NCBI RefSeq assembly: GCF_018449775.1
Contig: NZ_JAAVVB010000003.1
Span: 372,001 to 436,000 of the forward strand
DNA: 64,000 nt
Source of the DNA: Mucilaginibacter sp. dw_454
Lineage (GTDB): Bacteria; Bacteroidota; Bacteroidia; Sphingobacteriales; Sphingobacteriaceae
Reading direction: 5' to 3'
Shown: positions 50,564-60,337 of the stretch, piece by piece
How positions within the stretch are numbered: the stretch's first letter is position 1
Layout: every line of letters starts with the position of its first letter
The notes under the pieces: model-generated
The model's input: only the letters and a program-made list of their open reading frames with translations
What the model was told of the DNA's origin: nothing
The model's database searches: none
Position numbers and translations under genes: made by a program

Positions 50564-51874
50564 ATGTTTAAAAAGTTATTCGTCCTGATTCTTGTCTTTT
50601 ATTCGTCTGTTACCTTTGCCGAGACCATTAAAACTGATGTGCTTGTAATTGGTAATGGGCCAGGGGCTGTGGCAGCGGCCTTACAGAGCGCACGTAGCAA
50701 ACTCAAAACGGTATTGCTAACAAAAGGCAGCTGGATGCCGGCTTTTCAGAGTAAGGAGATGATGATGGTGACCGATTTCCATAACCTGCCCTCGGGTATT
50801 TGGGGCGAGTTTCGCAAACAAGTACACCAGTTCTATAAAACTAAGCAAGGCTACGATACCACGTATACAGCGCCTTTACAATTCGAGGCTTTTGCCGGCG
50901 CAGGCATCCTCAAAAAAATTGCCGATACAACAACGCGTTTAACACTTAAACTAAACGCACCTTACACGGCTATAGAAAAAGATGGCACAGGTTGGGAAAT
51001 AACTTATACCCAAAACGGCAAAACCAACTACATCAAAACCAAAACTTTGATTGATGCTACCGATGGTAGCGAGCTCGTAAAAATGGCCGGCGCTTCATTG
51101 CCACCTGCTTTGACTTATAACGATAATCTTTACCGTACTTCGATTGTTGCCGGCGATAACCTGGCGATACCTGTAAATATCGGCGGCAAAGGCGTTGATC
51201 CATCGCAAATGTACTTTATACCAATGAGTTCGTTAGTGGTTAAAAATGCTGATAATTTATTTGTAACGGAGAATGTCCTGCAAAACAAAACCGACCTACC
51301 CGTGCAAATGGCCATAGGGCAGGGCGCCGGAACCATGGCGGCTTATTGTGCCTTCTTTAAAACCACAACTAAGAATTTAAAGGTACGTGCTATACAAGGT
51401 GAATTGCTGGACTTTAAAGGGTACTTGTTGCCATTTGATGATATTAATCCCCGCGATCATTATTTCAGAGCGATACAGCAAATTGCTGCAACAGGACTAA
51501 TAAAAGGTGTTATCAATAAATTAAATAGCGATCAGACCCAATACTTATTCATGCCGGATTCGGCAGTTTACACGGCAGAGATTAAACCTGTATTTACCGA
51601 AATTTACAGTCGCGCTTTTTTATGGTTCAATAACACACAGCCCGGGCTTAAATTTACTACAGGTAACCTGTTGTCTTTTATCAGCGAGATTACATTAACC
51701 GATCCGGAAGGTTTCCAACATACCATGCAAAAGGAGTGGATAGGTAAATATAAATTTAAGTCAGATTTTGATTTAAATCACCAGATTACCCGCCGTGAAT
51801 TTGCCATACTAGCCAATCAATACCTTAATCCTTTTGCAAGAACGGTTGATTTGAGCGGTAGGATGATTAATTAA
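50564..51874 (+). CDS. Exported FAD-dependent oxidoreductase
   Basis: 436 residues from ATG 50564; a GTG at 50549 would put a poor extension ahead of the signal peptide (MFKKLFVLILVFYSSVTFA). The FAD-binding Rossmann motif is DVLVIGNGPGAVAAALQSAR (~25-44), and the second FAD contact is TLIDATDGSEL. It fits the FAD_oxidored family (PF12831), often in carbohydrate-related exported enzymes. The catalytic substrate is unknown. It is divergent from the amidase gene with 50 bases between starts. Confidence 0.8.
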   Translation: MFKKLFVLILVFYSSVTFAETIKTDVLVIGNGPGAVAAALQSARSKLKTVLLTKGSWMPAFQSKEMMMVTDFHNLPSGIWGEFRKQVHQFYKTKQGYDTTYTAPLQFEAFAGAGILKKIADTTTRLTLKLNAPYTAIEKDGTGWEITYTQNGKTNYIKTKTLIDATDGSELVKMAGASLPPALTYNDNLYRTSIVAGDNLAIPVNIGGKGVDPSQMYFIPMSSLVVKNADNLFVTENVLQNKTDLPVQMAIGQGAGTMAAYCAFFKTTTKNLKVRAIQGELLDFKGYLLPFDDINPRDHYFRAIQQIAATGLIKGVINKLNSDQTQYLFMPDSAVYTAEIKPVFTEIYSRAFLWFNNTQPGLKFTTGNLLSFISEITLTDPEGFQHTMQKEWIGKYKFKSDFDLNHQITRREFAILANQYLNPFARTVDLSGRMIN

Positions 51875-51882
51875 GAATTTTT

Positions 51883-51967
51883 TGTCATTGCGAGGAGGGA
51901 CGACGAAGCAATCGCACGCGTTTATTACCGTCCGCTTCGCGATTGCCACGCTACGCTCGCAATGACA
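51883..51967. repeat. GTCATTGCGAG palindromic repeat
   Basis: TGTCATTGCGAGGAGGGACG left arm and CGATTGCCACGCTACGCTCG-CAATGACA right arm, i.e. arms from two sub-variants. It lies between convergent genes. Confidence 0.85.
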
Positions 51968-52019
51968 AGTTGTTTATCAGCGCTACCGCAAGCGTCCCAC
52001 TTGTGGCAATTATCAAAAT

Positions 52020-53054
52020 TTAATTATCCGGACTAAATCGTTTGATGATTTTTCTTCCCAAATCATAAGTCACCTTGAACGCTTCCTGGTTATCGTTAAA
52101 ATATCCCGGAGTAAAATGGAAACTGGCTATGAATTGCCCTTTAATTCTGGCGAACATAAACGGCGTATAGATAATGTCTAAACGGTTGTATGTAGGTTTT
52201 GAATAGTAAGAGTCGCCATAGGTGATCTCACTGCCCTGACCATGATAAAACTCGTCAAAAATGGCTATTTTATGGTAGCTGGCGTAGGCGCTTAAAACAA
52301 CGCCTGCTGGTTTTCTAAAGCCGTCTACACCGCGTTCGCGTTGCAATGAAACCAATGCACCACCTTCAAAACTCAATGAGTCGAATACGGTTTTATGACT
52401 AAAATCTAGTCCCAGTCTTACTTCGGCCGCACCGTTGTCGCTAATATGGTCGTTAGGTACAGTTATAGCTGCGCCCGCATCGTGCATCATATAGGCATAA
52501 TGCGATACGTAAAACGGACCTTCCAAAACCGGACGGTAATTACCTTCAAAACCAAACAAAAACTGCTCGCGGCGGGTATCAGTTTGGCGGCTAACCCAAT
52601 CAATCCAGCCTGTTTCTGTAAAGTTTTCTGTGTGATAACGGGCCAGTAAGCCTTCAATATTAGGGCGATAATATTGAAGGGTATCATTCAGTAAAGCACG
52701 TGGGTAATTGTCCAGCAAACCTTCCCGGGGGAATTCACCCGCATAAAAGTTCCAGTTTTTGCCGGTGAATTTATAATACGCAATCGGATCAACCTGCCCA
52801 AAAAATGGCTGTGCACCAAATTCATGCAGCGCGTTGGCACCTACAATAAAATGATTCAAACTATCCAGGTTTAAACCAAAGTCTAACGTGGTGCGGGTTC
52901 CTGAATAGGTACGTGAGCGCGGTACAAATGCTTTATACTCGCGGTTATCTAAAAAGCCCAGGCCGTTAAAGTTTACATCTAAACTTTGCTGCGCCAAAGC
53001 GGCTGTGCTGCTAATAATTGAAACGAAGATGAATAAGTAGAGTTTTTTTGACAT
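52020..53054 (-). CDS. Predicted outer-membrane barrel protein, unknown
   Basis: 344 residues with signal peptide MSKKLYLFIFVSIISSTAALA. The mature part is made of repeated aromatic strands (TTLDFGLNLDSLNHFIVGA; FLFGFEGNYRPVLEGPFYVSHYAYMM; PFMFARIKGQFIASFHFTP) consistent with a barrel that may bind lipid or carbohydrate. No family name is recognised. It begins ten bases downstream of the GT39-like gene, so they are probably cotranscribed. Confidence 0.7.
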   Translation of the reverse strand: MSKKLYLFIFVSIISSTAALAQQSLDVNFNGLGFLDNREYKAFVPRSRTYSGTRTTLDFGLNLDSLNHFIVGANALHEFGAQPFFGQVDPIAYYKFTGKNWNFYAGEFPREGLLDNYPRALLNDTLQYYRPNIEGLLARYHTENFTETGWIDWVSRQTDTRREQFLFGFEGNYRPVLEGPFYVSHYAYMMHDAGAAITVPNDHISDNGAAEVRLGLDFSHKTVFDSLSFEGGALVSLQRERGVDGFRKPAGVVLSAYASYHKIAIFDEFYHGQGSEITYGDSYYSKPTYNRLDIIYTPFMFARIKGQFIASFHFTPGYFNDNQEAFKVTYDLGRKIIKRFSPDN

Positions 53055-53064
53055 AGATAAAAAA

Positions 53065-54774
53065 TTAATTAACCACCAGTGAAATGATCCGGCTGTTTTT
53101 GCTTCCCATAAAAGGCTCTGTACGGATGGAGAATACCATATCGTATTTCCCTTTTTGGGGCGCGGTGATATTGAATGTGTAACGTGTGCTTGCGCCTGGT
53201 TTTAAACTTATGTTGTTGAAATCGTCGCCACTTTTTTGTGCCAGGCTTTTGTTTGTATTCTCAAAAAACACAACCTCAAGAGCTGCCTGATGCTGCTGAC
53301 CTTTATTGCTAAAGTTCACGCTGTAAGGATATGGATTTGTGATCGTTAAATCAATAGCCTTTTGCTCACCGGCATGTAATATTAGCTGCGTGACAGGGGT
53401 TTCGATCTCCAGTTTTTGATAAGTGCGTACGCTGTCGACCCAGCCGCCATACCATACACCAGCAGGGATACGTAGTTCTGCGTTAGCTGCAGATTCCGGG
53501 TTTTCAACCAGGTAATAGGCTCGCTGATGCTGCATCTGCTCTTCTATTGGCCAAATGTCATACTGCGTGCGGCGATAGTAGCGCGAGTCGTATGCAAAGG
53601 CTTTCAGGCTATTGGTATAGTAATTATATTTTGACGGATTTTGAAAACCGTTATTCATGATCAGGTAGCTATCGCCAATTTTTTTATGAACGGTTTGTGC
53701 CCAGTCTTTAAAGCCGTAATAGCTTTTAATCTGACCTATTTGAGTTACTGCATGCCATTGAAACAACATACCCAGCCTCAATCCAACCACAAATACTACG
53801 TTGATGCCAGCCACAATATTGAACCATTTAGGCACGCCGCCTTTTTGGTTGAAGCGAATAAGCGACAACATCACCAAAGGTGCAAAAGCTATTAAGGTCC
53901 AGTGCGGTTGGGCCTCGCCTCTGAAAGTCGAGAAGAAAAAGAAAGCAAACGTGCCAATGCCGTTTACCAAAAGACATCTAATAAAGGAGTCTTTTATTTT
54001 GATAGTGAAAGCCGAATAAAACAAGAACCAACCGATCAACGGCCCCGCCATTAATAGCTGACCGGGGATGTATAGATATGTATTTTCAGGATTATAAATC
54101 TTTACCGCCTGCTCATACAAATGATAATTTACCGATGGGAACCCATGAGCGGCTTGCCACAAGATGTGAGGGATGTAAAGAACTACTGCTAGCCCTGCTA
54201 TCAGCCAAAATGATGGTCGTTTTAGTAATTTGATATTACTGATTACTGTAAAAGCCACCAACAGCACCGCGTGATACTTGCTGTAAAACATACAGGCAAC
54301 CACTATACCCAGTATAGCGGCAAGCGACCATTTATCCTCGTCGATATAGCGCTGGTAGAAATAGTAGAATAGTACCGAGAAGAAAAACAACGGCGCGTCG
54401 GGCGTAGTGGTAAAGCCATAGATATGTAGTATCAACATGCCTGACACCACCAATATAAAGGCCCAAATGTTTACGGCGTATTTTTTAAGGATTAACCAAA
54501 GTATGTAGATGGACGTAGTACTCGCAATGACAGTCAGCAGCCGCAGGCCGAGTTCAGTATGGGAGATACTATCACCTATGCGGATGAACAAGGCCACCAT
54601 TGGTGGGTGATCAAAATAACCCCAATCCAAAAAGCGGGAATACATCCAGTAATAAGCTTCGTCGGCATGAAGCTCAAGGGTTGAGGCTTGTACGACGTTT
54701 AATATCGTCCAGCACAACAAAAACCACCAGATGGGTTGGTCAGACTGTTTGGCTGTTTGAGTAGATGACAACAT
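53065..54774 (-). CDS. GT39-like membrane glycosyltransferase
   Basis: 569 residues with around ten or more membrane helices. The catalytic loop early in the protein is ADEAYYWMYSRFLDWGYFDHPPM (~38-60), with the Asp-Glu pair and D-x-P typical of GT39/ArnT/PMT-type enzymes that use polyprenyl-phosphate sugars. A soluble ~130-residue C-terminal beta region follows the helices (AIDLTITNPYPYSVNFSN). It would glycosylate lipid A, protein or a polymer at the periplasmic face. The acceptor is not predictable. Confidence 0.88.
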   Translation of the reverse strand: MLSSTQTAKQSDQPIWWFLLCWTILNVVQASTLELHADEAYYWMYSRFLDWGYFDHPPMVALFIRIGDSISHTELGLRLLTVIASTTSIYILWLILKKYAVNIWAFILVVSGMLILHIYGFTTTPDAPLFFFSVLFYYFYQRYIDEDKWSLAAILGIVVACMFYSKYHAVLLVAFTVISNIKLLKRPSFWLIAGLAVVLYIPHILWQAAHGFPSVNYHLYEQAVKIYNPENTYLYIPGQLLMAGPLIGWFLFYSAFTIKIKDSFIRCLLVNGIGTFAFFFFSTFRGEAQPHWTLIAFAPLVMLSLIRFNQKGGVPKWFNIVAGINVVFVVGLRLGMLFQWHAVTQIGQIKSYYGFKDWAQTVHKKIGDSYLIMNNGFQNPSKYNYYTNSLKAFAYDSRYYRRTQYDIWPIEEQMQHQRAYYLVENPESAANAELRIPAGVWYGGWVDSVRTYQKLEIETPVTQLILHAGEQKAIDLTITNPYPYSVNFSNKGQQHQAALEVVFFENTNKSLAQKSGDDFNNISLKPGASTRYTFNITAPQKGKYDMVFSIRTEPFMGSKNSRIISLVVN

Positions 54775-54860
54775 GTAAACGTAATAATTTCAGCAGACGC
54801 AAAGGTATACAAATAATTGCGGTGAGGATTAGAAATGTATTAGCGGTAGGGTTGGGTATG

Positions 54861-54901
54861 GGAAAGACTTACGAAGTTTTTAAAACTTCGTAAGTCTTTC
54901 C
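54861..54901. repeat. Perfect 20-bp palindrome (GACTTACGAAG)
   Basis: GGAAAGACTTACGAAGTTTT and its complement are separated by a single T. It lies 86 bases upstream of the GT39-like gene start region and is unusually perfect. A dispersed repeat or structural site is possible. Confidence 0.75.
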
Positions 54902-54910
54902 ATCGCAAAT

Positions 54911-54989
54911 TGTCATTGCGAGCGTAGCGCGGCAATCGCAAGGAGAAAAGCTAAACGCGTGCGATTGCCACGCTCCGCTCGCAATGACA
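54911..54989. repeat. GTCATTGCGAG palindromic repeat
   Basis: TGTCATTGCGAGCGTAGCGC pairs with GCTCCGCTCGCAATGACA. The loop AGGAGAAAAG is shared with 38221-38301. It precedes the sucB terminator. Confidence 0.85.
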
Positions 54990-55000
54990 AAAATTATAAA

Positions 55001-55034
55001 ACAAAAGCGGCCCGTGGGCCGCTTTTGTTTTTAT
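55001..55034 (-). terminator. Terminator after sucB
   Basis: AAAAGCGGCCC pairs with GGGCCGCTTTT around GTG/CAC, with T runs on both sides, so it can act in both directions. It lies 13 bases beyond the sucB stop. Confidence 0.85.
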
Positions 55035-55046
55035 AAAATAGGAAGC

Positions 55047-56288
55047 TTACACCCCCAATAACAATCTCGCAGGATCTTCCAATAACTGTTTAACCCTAAC
55101 CAGGAAGCTTACCGATTCGCGGCCGTCAACAATACGGTGATCGTATGACAGGGCAACGTACATCATCGGGCGGATAACTACCTGGCCGTTTACGGCTACC
55201 GGACGCTCGATGATATTGTGCATACCTAAGATTGCCGACTGCGGTGAGTTGATGATCGGCGTTGATAACATCGACCCAAATACACCACCGTTAGTAATGG
55301 TAAAAGTACCACCGGTCATTTCTTCTAATGATAATTTATTATCGCGGGCTTTGGTTGCCAAAGCAACTACTGCTTTTTCAATTTCGGCCAGGCTTAAAGT
55401 ATCAGCATTGCGGATAACCGGAACAACCAAACCTTTTGGCGCAGATACAGCAATAGAAATATCAGCAAAGTTGCTGTACACCACTTCTTCGCCTTCAATA
55501 CGGGCACCAACAGCAGGCCAATCTTTCAGCGCCTCGGTAACCGCTTTGGTAAAGAACGACATGAAGCCTAAGCCAACGCCGTGTTTTTCTTTAAATTTAT
55601 CTTTGTATTTGGTGCGAAGTTCCATGATTGGCTGCATGTCTACCTCATTGAAGGTAGTTAGCATCGCAGTTTCATTTTTAACCTGTACCAAACGCTTTGC
55701 AACAGTTTTGCGTAATGGCGACATCTTTTCGCGACGCTCTGTTCTGGCGCCAGCCGGTGCGGCAGGAGCAGAGATAGCAGCCGGAGCTGATGGTGCAGGA
55801 GCAGGTGCTTTAGCAGGCACACTTTGTGCAGCCGCAGCATCTTCTTTTGTGATACGGCCATTAATGCCCGTACCGGTAACTGAGCCGGCTTCAACGCCTT
55901 TTTCGGCTAATATTTTTGCAGCAGCAGGCGATGGCGTGCCCGATGCGTAAGTAGTTGCTTTATCAGCTGTAGCAACGGCAGGTGCCGGGGCAGCAGCCTC
56001 TCCTTTAACGGCAGGAGCGGCTTCAGCTTGAGCAGCCGGAGCAGCGGCGGCGCCACCTTCTTCAATAGTACAAACAACAGTTCCAATGGCTATTACATCG
56101 CCTTCTTTAGCTATTATTTTTAACACACCCGCTTTTTCGGCAGTAAGCTCAAAAGTAGCTTTATCAGATTCCAGTTCGGCAATGGCTTCGTCCATTGCTA
56201 CGGTATCGCCGTCTTTTTTTAACCAGCTTGATAACGTTACTTCTGTTATTGATTCGCCTACCGGCGGGACTTTAATTTCTAAACTCAT
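55047..56288 (-). CDS. sucB: Dihydrolipoyllysine-residue succinyltransferase (E2 of 2-oxoglutarate dehydrogenase)
   Basis: 413 residues. Lipoyl domain (~1-75) with the lipoylated Lys in [11 protein letters not shown] (~43), an Ala/Pro-rich linker (~85-130), peripheral-subunit-binding domain (~120-155: [20 protein letters not shown]) and the acyltransferase domain (~180-413) with catalytic His-Asp in [13 protein letters not shown] (~388). It transfers succinyl to CoA. Full length. The third gene of sucA-hydrolase-sucB, with 36 bases between the hydrolase and this gene. Confidence 0.97.
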   Translation of the reverse strand: MSLEIKVPPVGESITEVTLSSWLKKDGDTVAMDEAIAELESDKATFELTAEKAGVLKIIAKEGDVIAIGTVVCTIEEGGAAAAPAAQAEAAPAVKGEAAAPAPAVATADKATTYASGTPSPAAAKILAEKGVEAGSVTGTGINGRITKEDAAAAQSVPAKAPAPAPSAPAAISAPAAPAGARTERREKMSPLRKTVAKRLVQVKNETAMLTTFNEVDMQPIMELRTKYKDKFKEKHGVGLGFMSFFTKAVTEALKDWPAVGARIEGEEVVYSNFADISIAVSAPKGLVVPVIRNADTLSLAEIEKAVVALATKARDNKLSLEEMTGGTFTITNGGVFGSMLSTPIINSPQSAILGMHNIIERPVAVNGQVVIRPMMYVALSYDHRIVDGRESVSFLVRVKQLLEDPARLLLGV

Positions 56289-56324
56289 ATTATAGGTAAG
56301 TTATTAATTCTTTATTTCCTGCAA

Positions 56325-57032
56325 CTAATTTAAGGTTTTTACTTTAAGCCATATTAATGAGGCTATATTCTTCATCCCAGTATTACCCGGATGGGTTTGC
56401 ACCGCATAATTTTCAAACAACCCTAAGGCAAAATTACGCGAATCGTTATGTATTGCTGCCAGCGAAACGTAGGGCGGGTATTTTGCCATTATCGGATCAG
56501 CCATACCCACAAACACGGTGCTTACGCCTACTACAATAACGTTAGGGTTACCTGCTTTAAAGTAATTTATCAAATCTTTATACCGTTGTTCAAATACATT
56601 AAGATCTATACCTGCCTGCAGGTTTTCACCAATCCTTAAAATAACCAGATCAGGGTTGGTATCCTTCAAACTTTTTAGTTGCGCATCAAAATCGTAAGTC
56701 GCAAAGCCTAATTCAAATTCTTGTATGTTTTTTACCTGAACTTGAACATCCGGATTGCGCAGTTGAAGGCTTCTTTTCAGCACGTGCACATAATCGCTAT
56801 CCTGCGCACTGGCAGCCATCCCCCAATCGCCATACCACCCTAATGGAGCGTATGGGCCTGAATAAGTGATACTGTTACCTAGTATCACCACATTGTTAAA
56901 CTTTGACAATGCCGGTGTGGCCAGATTTGCTTCAGCTGAAATTACCGGCTCTTTAATTGGTGCTTGAGCTTGTTTTTTACAACTTGATATAAAAAACGGC
57001 AAAGTCGCAATTAAGAGATATTTCCATTTCAT
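56325..57032 (-). CDS. SGNH/GDSL hydrolase lipoprotein inside the suc operon
   Basis: 235 residues. A lipoprotein signal peptide ends at ISSC, giving lipidated Cys17. SGNH blocks: I as VVILGNSITYSG (Ser ~53; GNS for GDS), III as RIGENLQAG (Asn with Glu before it) and V as QTHPGNTGM (His; Asp position is Thr). It is a probable esterase anchored to the outer or inner membrane. It lies seven bases after sucA and 36 bases before sucB. A role in the TCA cycle is not expected. Confidence 0.8.
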   Translation of the reverse strand: MKWKYLLIATLPFFISSCKKQAQAPIKEPVISAEANLATPALSKFNNVVILGNSITYSGPYAPLGWYGDWGMAASAQDSDYVHVLKRSLQLRNPDVQVQVKNIQEFELGFATYDFDAQLKSLKDTNPDLVILRIGENLQAGIDLNVFEQRYKDLINYFKAGNPNVIVVGVSTVFVGMADPIMAKYPPYVSLAAIHNDSRNFALGLFENYAVQTHPGNTGMKNIASLIWLKVKTLN

Positions 57033-57039
57033 ACTATTA

Positions 57040-59838
57040 TCAATCAGCGCCTGCGGTAGCCATTTTCTCGGCTGTTGCTTTAACTGCTTCTTTTACTTTT
57101 TTGCCTGCCGGCGATTCAAATGCTTTTGATATCAAATACAACTGTTGTGCAGCATGTTGCTTAGCAAAACCGGTAGCTGTACTGGCGCTTTCGTTTCTTG
57201 AAATCACATCAAAACGCAAAGCTTCTTCGGTACGCGACTTACGGTACAGGTAAGGCCAGGCACCCATGTTCTCCGGTTCTTCTTGCACCCAGATAAAATC
57301 GGTAGCCTTATTATATTTTGCTCTGATGGCAGCCAATTGCTGTACCGGGGTAGGATATAGTTGTTCTAAACGTACAATGGCTACGTCTTTGCGGTCGTCT
57401 GCAGTTTGTTTTTCCAGCAAATCATAATAGATCTTACCAGAGCAGAACAATACGCGTTTAACTTTTTTAGCGTCAACATTTGCATCGTCAATTACCTCTT
57501 TGAAACCACCTTCTGTGAAATCAGCCAAAGGCGATACACACTTAGGGTTACGTAACAAGCTCTTAGGCGTAAAGATTACCAAAGGCTTGCGGAACTCGCG
57601 ATAGATCTGGCGACGCAACACGTGGAAGAAGTTGGCCGGGGTGGTACAGTTTGCTACCTGGATATTATTATCAGCACAAAGCTCCATAAAACGCTCAATG
57701 CGCGCCGATGAGTGCTCCGGACCCTGACCTTCATAACCATGAGGCAATAACATTACCAACCCGTTACCGCGTTGCCATTTAGTTTCGGCGCTAACAATAT
57801 ATTGGTCGACAATGGTTTGCGCACCGTTGAAGAAATCGCCAAACTGTGCTTCCCAGATAGTTAATGCGTTAGGGTTTGCCAGCGCATAGCCATACTCAAA
57901 ACCTAAAACACCGTACTCAGACAACAAAGAGTTATAAATGCTGAATTTCTCGCCGCCAACACTATCAATAGGGGTGTATTGCTCCTCAGAATCGGCCAAA
58001 GTCAATACCGCATGGCGGTGTGAAAAAGTACCACGTTTAACGTCCTCGCCGCTTAAACGTACAGCGTGGCCCTCGGTTAATAACGAGGCATAGGCCATTA
58101 ATTCGCCCATGGCCCAGTCAAATGTCTGGGTTTCGTTAACCATCTTGCTGCGTTCTTCAAACAGCTTTTCAATCTTTTTAAAGAACACTTTATCTTTTGG
58201 TAAATCGGTTATTTTTTTACCGATATCCAATAATTTCTTTCTATCAACCGCAGTTTTTACCGGAGCATTGAAATCGCGCTCGGTAGCCAGATGCAAGCCA
58301 TTCCAGGCGCCGGCAAACATTGGGATAGATTCTGTAAACCTATCCTCAGCTTTCGACTCATCCAAATCTTTTTGCAAACGGGCACGGAAATCCGTCTCCA
58401 TTTGTTTTACCTCTTCTTCTTTCACTACGCCCTCGGCCGTAAGCTTGGTCATGTAAACCTCGCGTGGGTTAGGGTGTGCCTCAATAGCCTTATATAATAC
58501 GGGCTGCGTGAATTTTGGTTCATCGGCCTCATTATGTCCATAGCGGCGGTAGCAAAGTATATCAATAAATACGTCGCCATTAAACAACTGGCGATATTCC
58601 ATTGCCATATTGATCACGTAGGCCAAAGCTTCAACGTCATCGCCATTAACATGGAAAACAGGTGCCAATACGGTTTTGGCAATATCTGTACAGTAGGTAC
58701 TTGAACGGGCATCCTGGAAATTGGTGGTAAAACCAATCTGGTTGTTTATGACCAGGTGAATGGTACCACCGGTGCGGTAGCCATCCAGTTTTTCCATCTG
58801 TAAAACTTCGTAAATAATGCCCTGGCCCGCTATAGAAGCATCGCCATGAATCAATATAGGAGCAATCTTGTTATGATCGCCTTTGTATTTAAAATCAATT
58901 TTTGAGCGGGTTAAACCCTCGACAACCGGGTCTACCGCCTCTAAGTGCGACGGGTTAGGGCAAAGGCTTAAGTGTACTTTTTTACCATTTTCGGCTTCAA
59001 CATCGGTAGAGAAACCTAAGTGGTATTTTACGTCGCCGCCTGCGGTCGAATCGGCATCATAGTTTTTACCTTCAAACTCAGAGAAGATCTCTTTGTAGGT
59101 TTTTTTCATGATGTTGGCCAGCACGTTCAAACGTCCGCGGTGAGCCATACCAATGGTAAACTCCTCGATGCCTAAAGTAGCGCCTTTTTGAATTACCGAA
59201 TCCATCGCCGGGATCAGCGCCTCGGCACCTTCCAGCGAGAAGCGTTTTTGCCCCAAAAATTTGGTGCCCAAAAAGTTCTCGAAAATTACAGCCTCGCTAA
59301 CTTTGCGCAGCATCAGTTTTTTATCATCAACCGAAAAAGCAGGCTTGTTACGATGGGGTTCCATACGGTCGCGGAACCATTTAACCTTAACTGGATTGCG
59401 TATATACAGGTATTCTGCACCAATGGTGCCGCAATAAGTTTCTTCCAGCATCTGCACAATATCGCGCAGTTTGGCAGGGCCTATGCCCACTTCAACACCG
59501 GCGTTAAACACGGTGTCCAGATCTGCATTCGACAGGCCGAAAGTTTCCAGCTCTTTACCCGGAAAATGCTGACGACGCTCGCGCACAGGGTTAGTTTTTG
59601 CAAACAAATGCCCACGGCCGCGATAGCCGTCTATCATGTTTAAAACATTAATTTCTTTTAGAAAATGCTCAGGAGTTTCGGCAGTAACTGTTGGGGCCTG
59701 AGACCCTCGTCCGAAGTCGAAACCTTCGAAGAATTTTTGCCAGCCAAACTCAACCGAGGAAGGGTCTTCTTTGTAAGCTTCGTATAAAGAATCGATGAAA
59801 GCAGCGTTGTTACTATTTATATAATTGAGGTTATCCAT
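57040..59838 (-). CDS. sucA: 2-Oxoglutarate dehydrogenase E1 component
   Basis: 932 residues. Thiamine diphosphate enzyme that decarboxylates 2-oxoglutarate and passes the succinyl group to E2. N-terminal MDNLNYINSNNAAFIDSLYEAY is typical of OdhA/SucA. TPP motif GDASIAGQGIIYE (~332) with NNQIGFTT (~365); HRRYGHNEADEPKF (~440 region); transketolase-like domain (GEDVKRGTFSHRHAVL; LLPHGYEGQGPEHSSARIERF) and C-terminal (QEEPENMGAWPYL). Full length. It is first in the sucA-hydrolase-sucB operon. Confidence 0.97.
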   Translation of the reverse strand: MDNLNYINSNNAAFIDSLYEAYKEDPSSVEFGWQKFFEGFDFGRGSQAPTVTAETPEHFLKEINVLNMIDGYRGRGHLFAKTNPVRERRQHFPGKELETFGLSNADLDTVFNAGVEVGIGPAKLRDIVQMLEETYCGTIGAEYLYIRNPVKVKWFRDRMEPHRNKPAFSVDDKKLMLRKVSEAVIFENFLGTKFLGQKRFSLEGAEALIPAMDSVIQKGATLGIEEFTIGMAHRGRLNVLANIMKKTYKEIFSEFEGKNYDADSTAGGDVKYHLGFSTDVEAENGKKVHLSLCPNPSHLEAVDPVVEGLTRSKIDFKYKGDHNKIAPILIHGDASIAGQGIIYEVLQMEKLDGYRTGGTIHLVINNQIGFTTNFQDARSSTYCTDIAKTVLAPVFHVNGDDVEALAYVINMAMEYRQLFNGDVFIDILCYRRYGHNEADEPKFTQPVLYKAIEAHPNPREVYMTKLTAEGVVKEEEVKQMETDFRARLQKDLDESKAEDRFTESIPMFAGAWNGLHLATERDFNAPVKTAVDRKKLLDIGKKITDLPKDKVFFKKIEKLFEERSKMVNETQTFDWAMGELMAYASLLTEGHAVRLSGEDVKRGTFSHRHAVLTLADSEEQYTPIDSVGGEKFSIYNSLLSEYGVLGFEYGYALANPNALTIWEAQFGDFFNGAQTIVDQYIVSAETKWQRGNGLVMLLPHGYEGQGPEHSSARIERFMELCADNNIQVANCTTPANFFHVLRRQIYREFRKPLVIFTPKSLLRNPKCVSPLADFTEGGFKEVIDDANVDAKKVKRVLFCSGKIYYDLLEKQTADDRKDVAIVRLEQLYPTPVQQLAAIRAKYNKATDFIWVQEEPENMGAWPYLYRKSRTEEALRFDVISRNESASTATGFAKQHAAQQLYLISKAFESPAGKKVKEAVKATAEKMATAGAD

Positions 59839-59996
59839 GGTAAACCAAACTTAAGATGCTGCAAAAGTAAGCATAACGTATTATAAACATTAAATTTAAT
59901 TGCAAAACATTTCCCACTTTTCCACAAAAAAGCAAGTAAATGACAAAACAAGCAAAAATGTTGTAATTGGGTTCAAAAGGCAATACGCCCCAAACT

Positions 59997-60098
59997 TTAA
60001 TGCATCAATTTATGCAAAAAGGCGCGCAGGTAATCAAACCCTTCAAAAAGGACAGCCACCAGGCCAATAACCAATGTAAATTGTTCGAAGGAATTCAT
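59997..60098 (-). CDS. Possible 33-residue single-pass membrane peptide
   Basis: MNSFEQFTLVIGLVAVLFEG then FDYLRAFLHKLMH. One hydrophobic segment (residues ~8-20) between a polar start and a basic end, with a sensible ATG. It lies in the long gap upstream of sucA. No family is recognised, and chance is not excluded for so short a frame. Confidence 0.35.
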   Translation of the reverse strand: MNSFEQFTLVIGLVAVLFEGFDYLRAFLHKLMH

Positions 60099-60169
60099 AT
60101 ATTAAAGATACGTCGGTTTGACTGTGATAGTATCATAATAGTTTAATTTTTTGAGGTGAAAAGTTGCAT

Positions 60170-60322
60170 GGCGGAGACTCACCCGGTTGACGCTTCGCTG
60201 GGCCACCCTCTCTTCCGCAAGCGGGAAAGAAGGTTATTTAAAAGTGCATATTTTCACCCTCTTTCCACCAAAGGCGAAGAGAGGGTCGACGAGCGAAGCA
60301 AAGTCGGGGTGAGTCTCTGCAG
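60170..60322. repeat. GAGACTCACCC...GGGTGAGTCTC inverted repeat
   Basis: GCGGAGACTCACCCGGTTGAC and CCACCCTCTCTTCC on the left pair with GAAGAGAGGGTCGACGAGCG and GTCGGGGTGAGTCTCTGC on the right. One arm recurs at 5008-5085. Confidence 0.85.
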
Positions 60323-60337
60323 ATAGGCTATACGGGC

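Noticed and set aside
55210-55950. Long open frame (246 codons) on the plus strand
   Set aside because: It is antisense to sucB and mirrors the Ala/Pro-rich linker codons; no independent start signal or motif.
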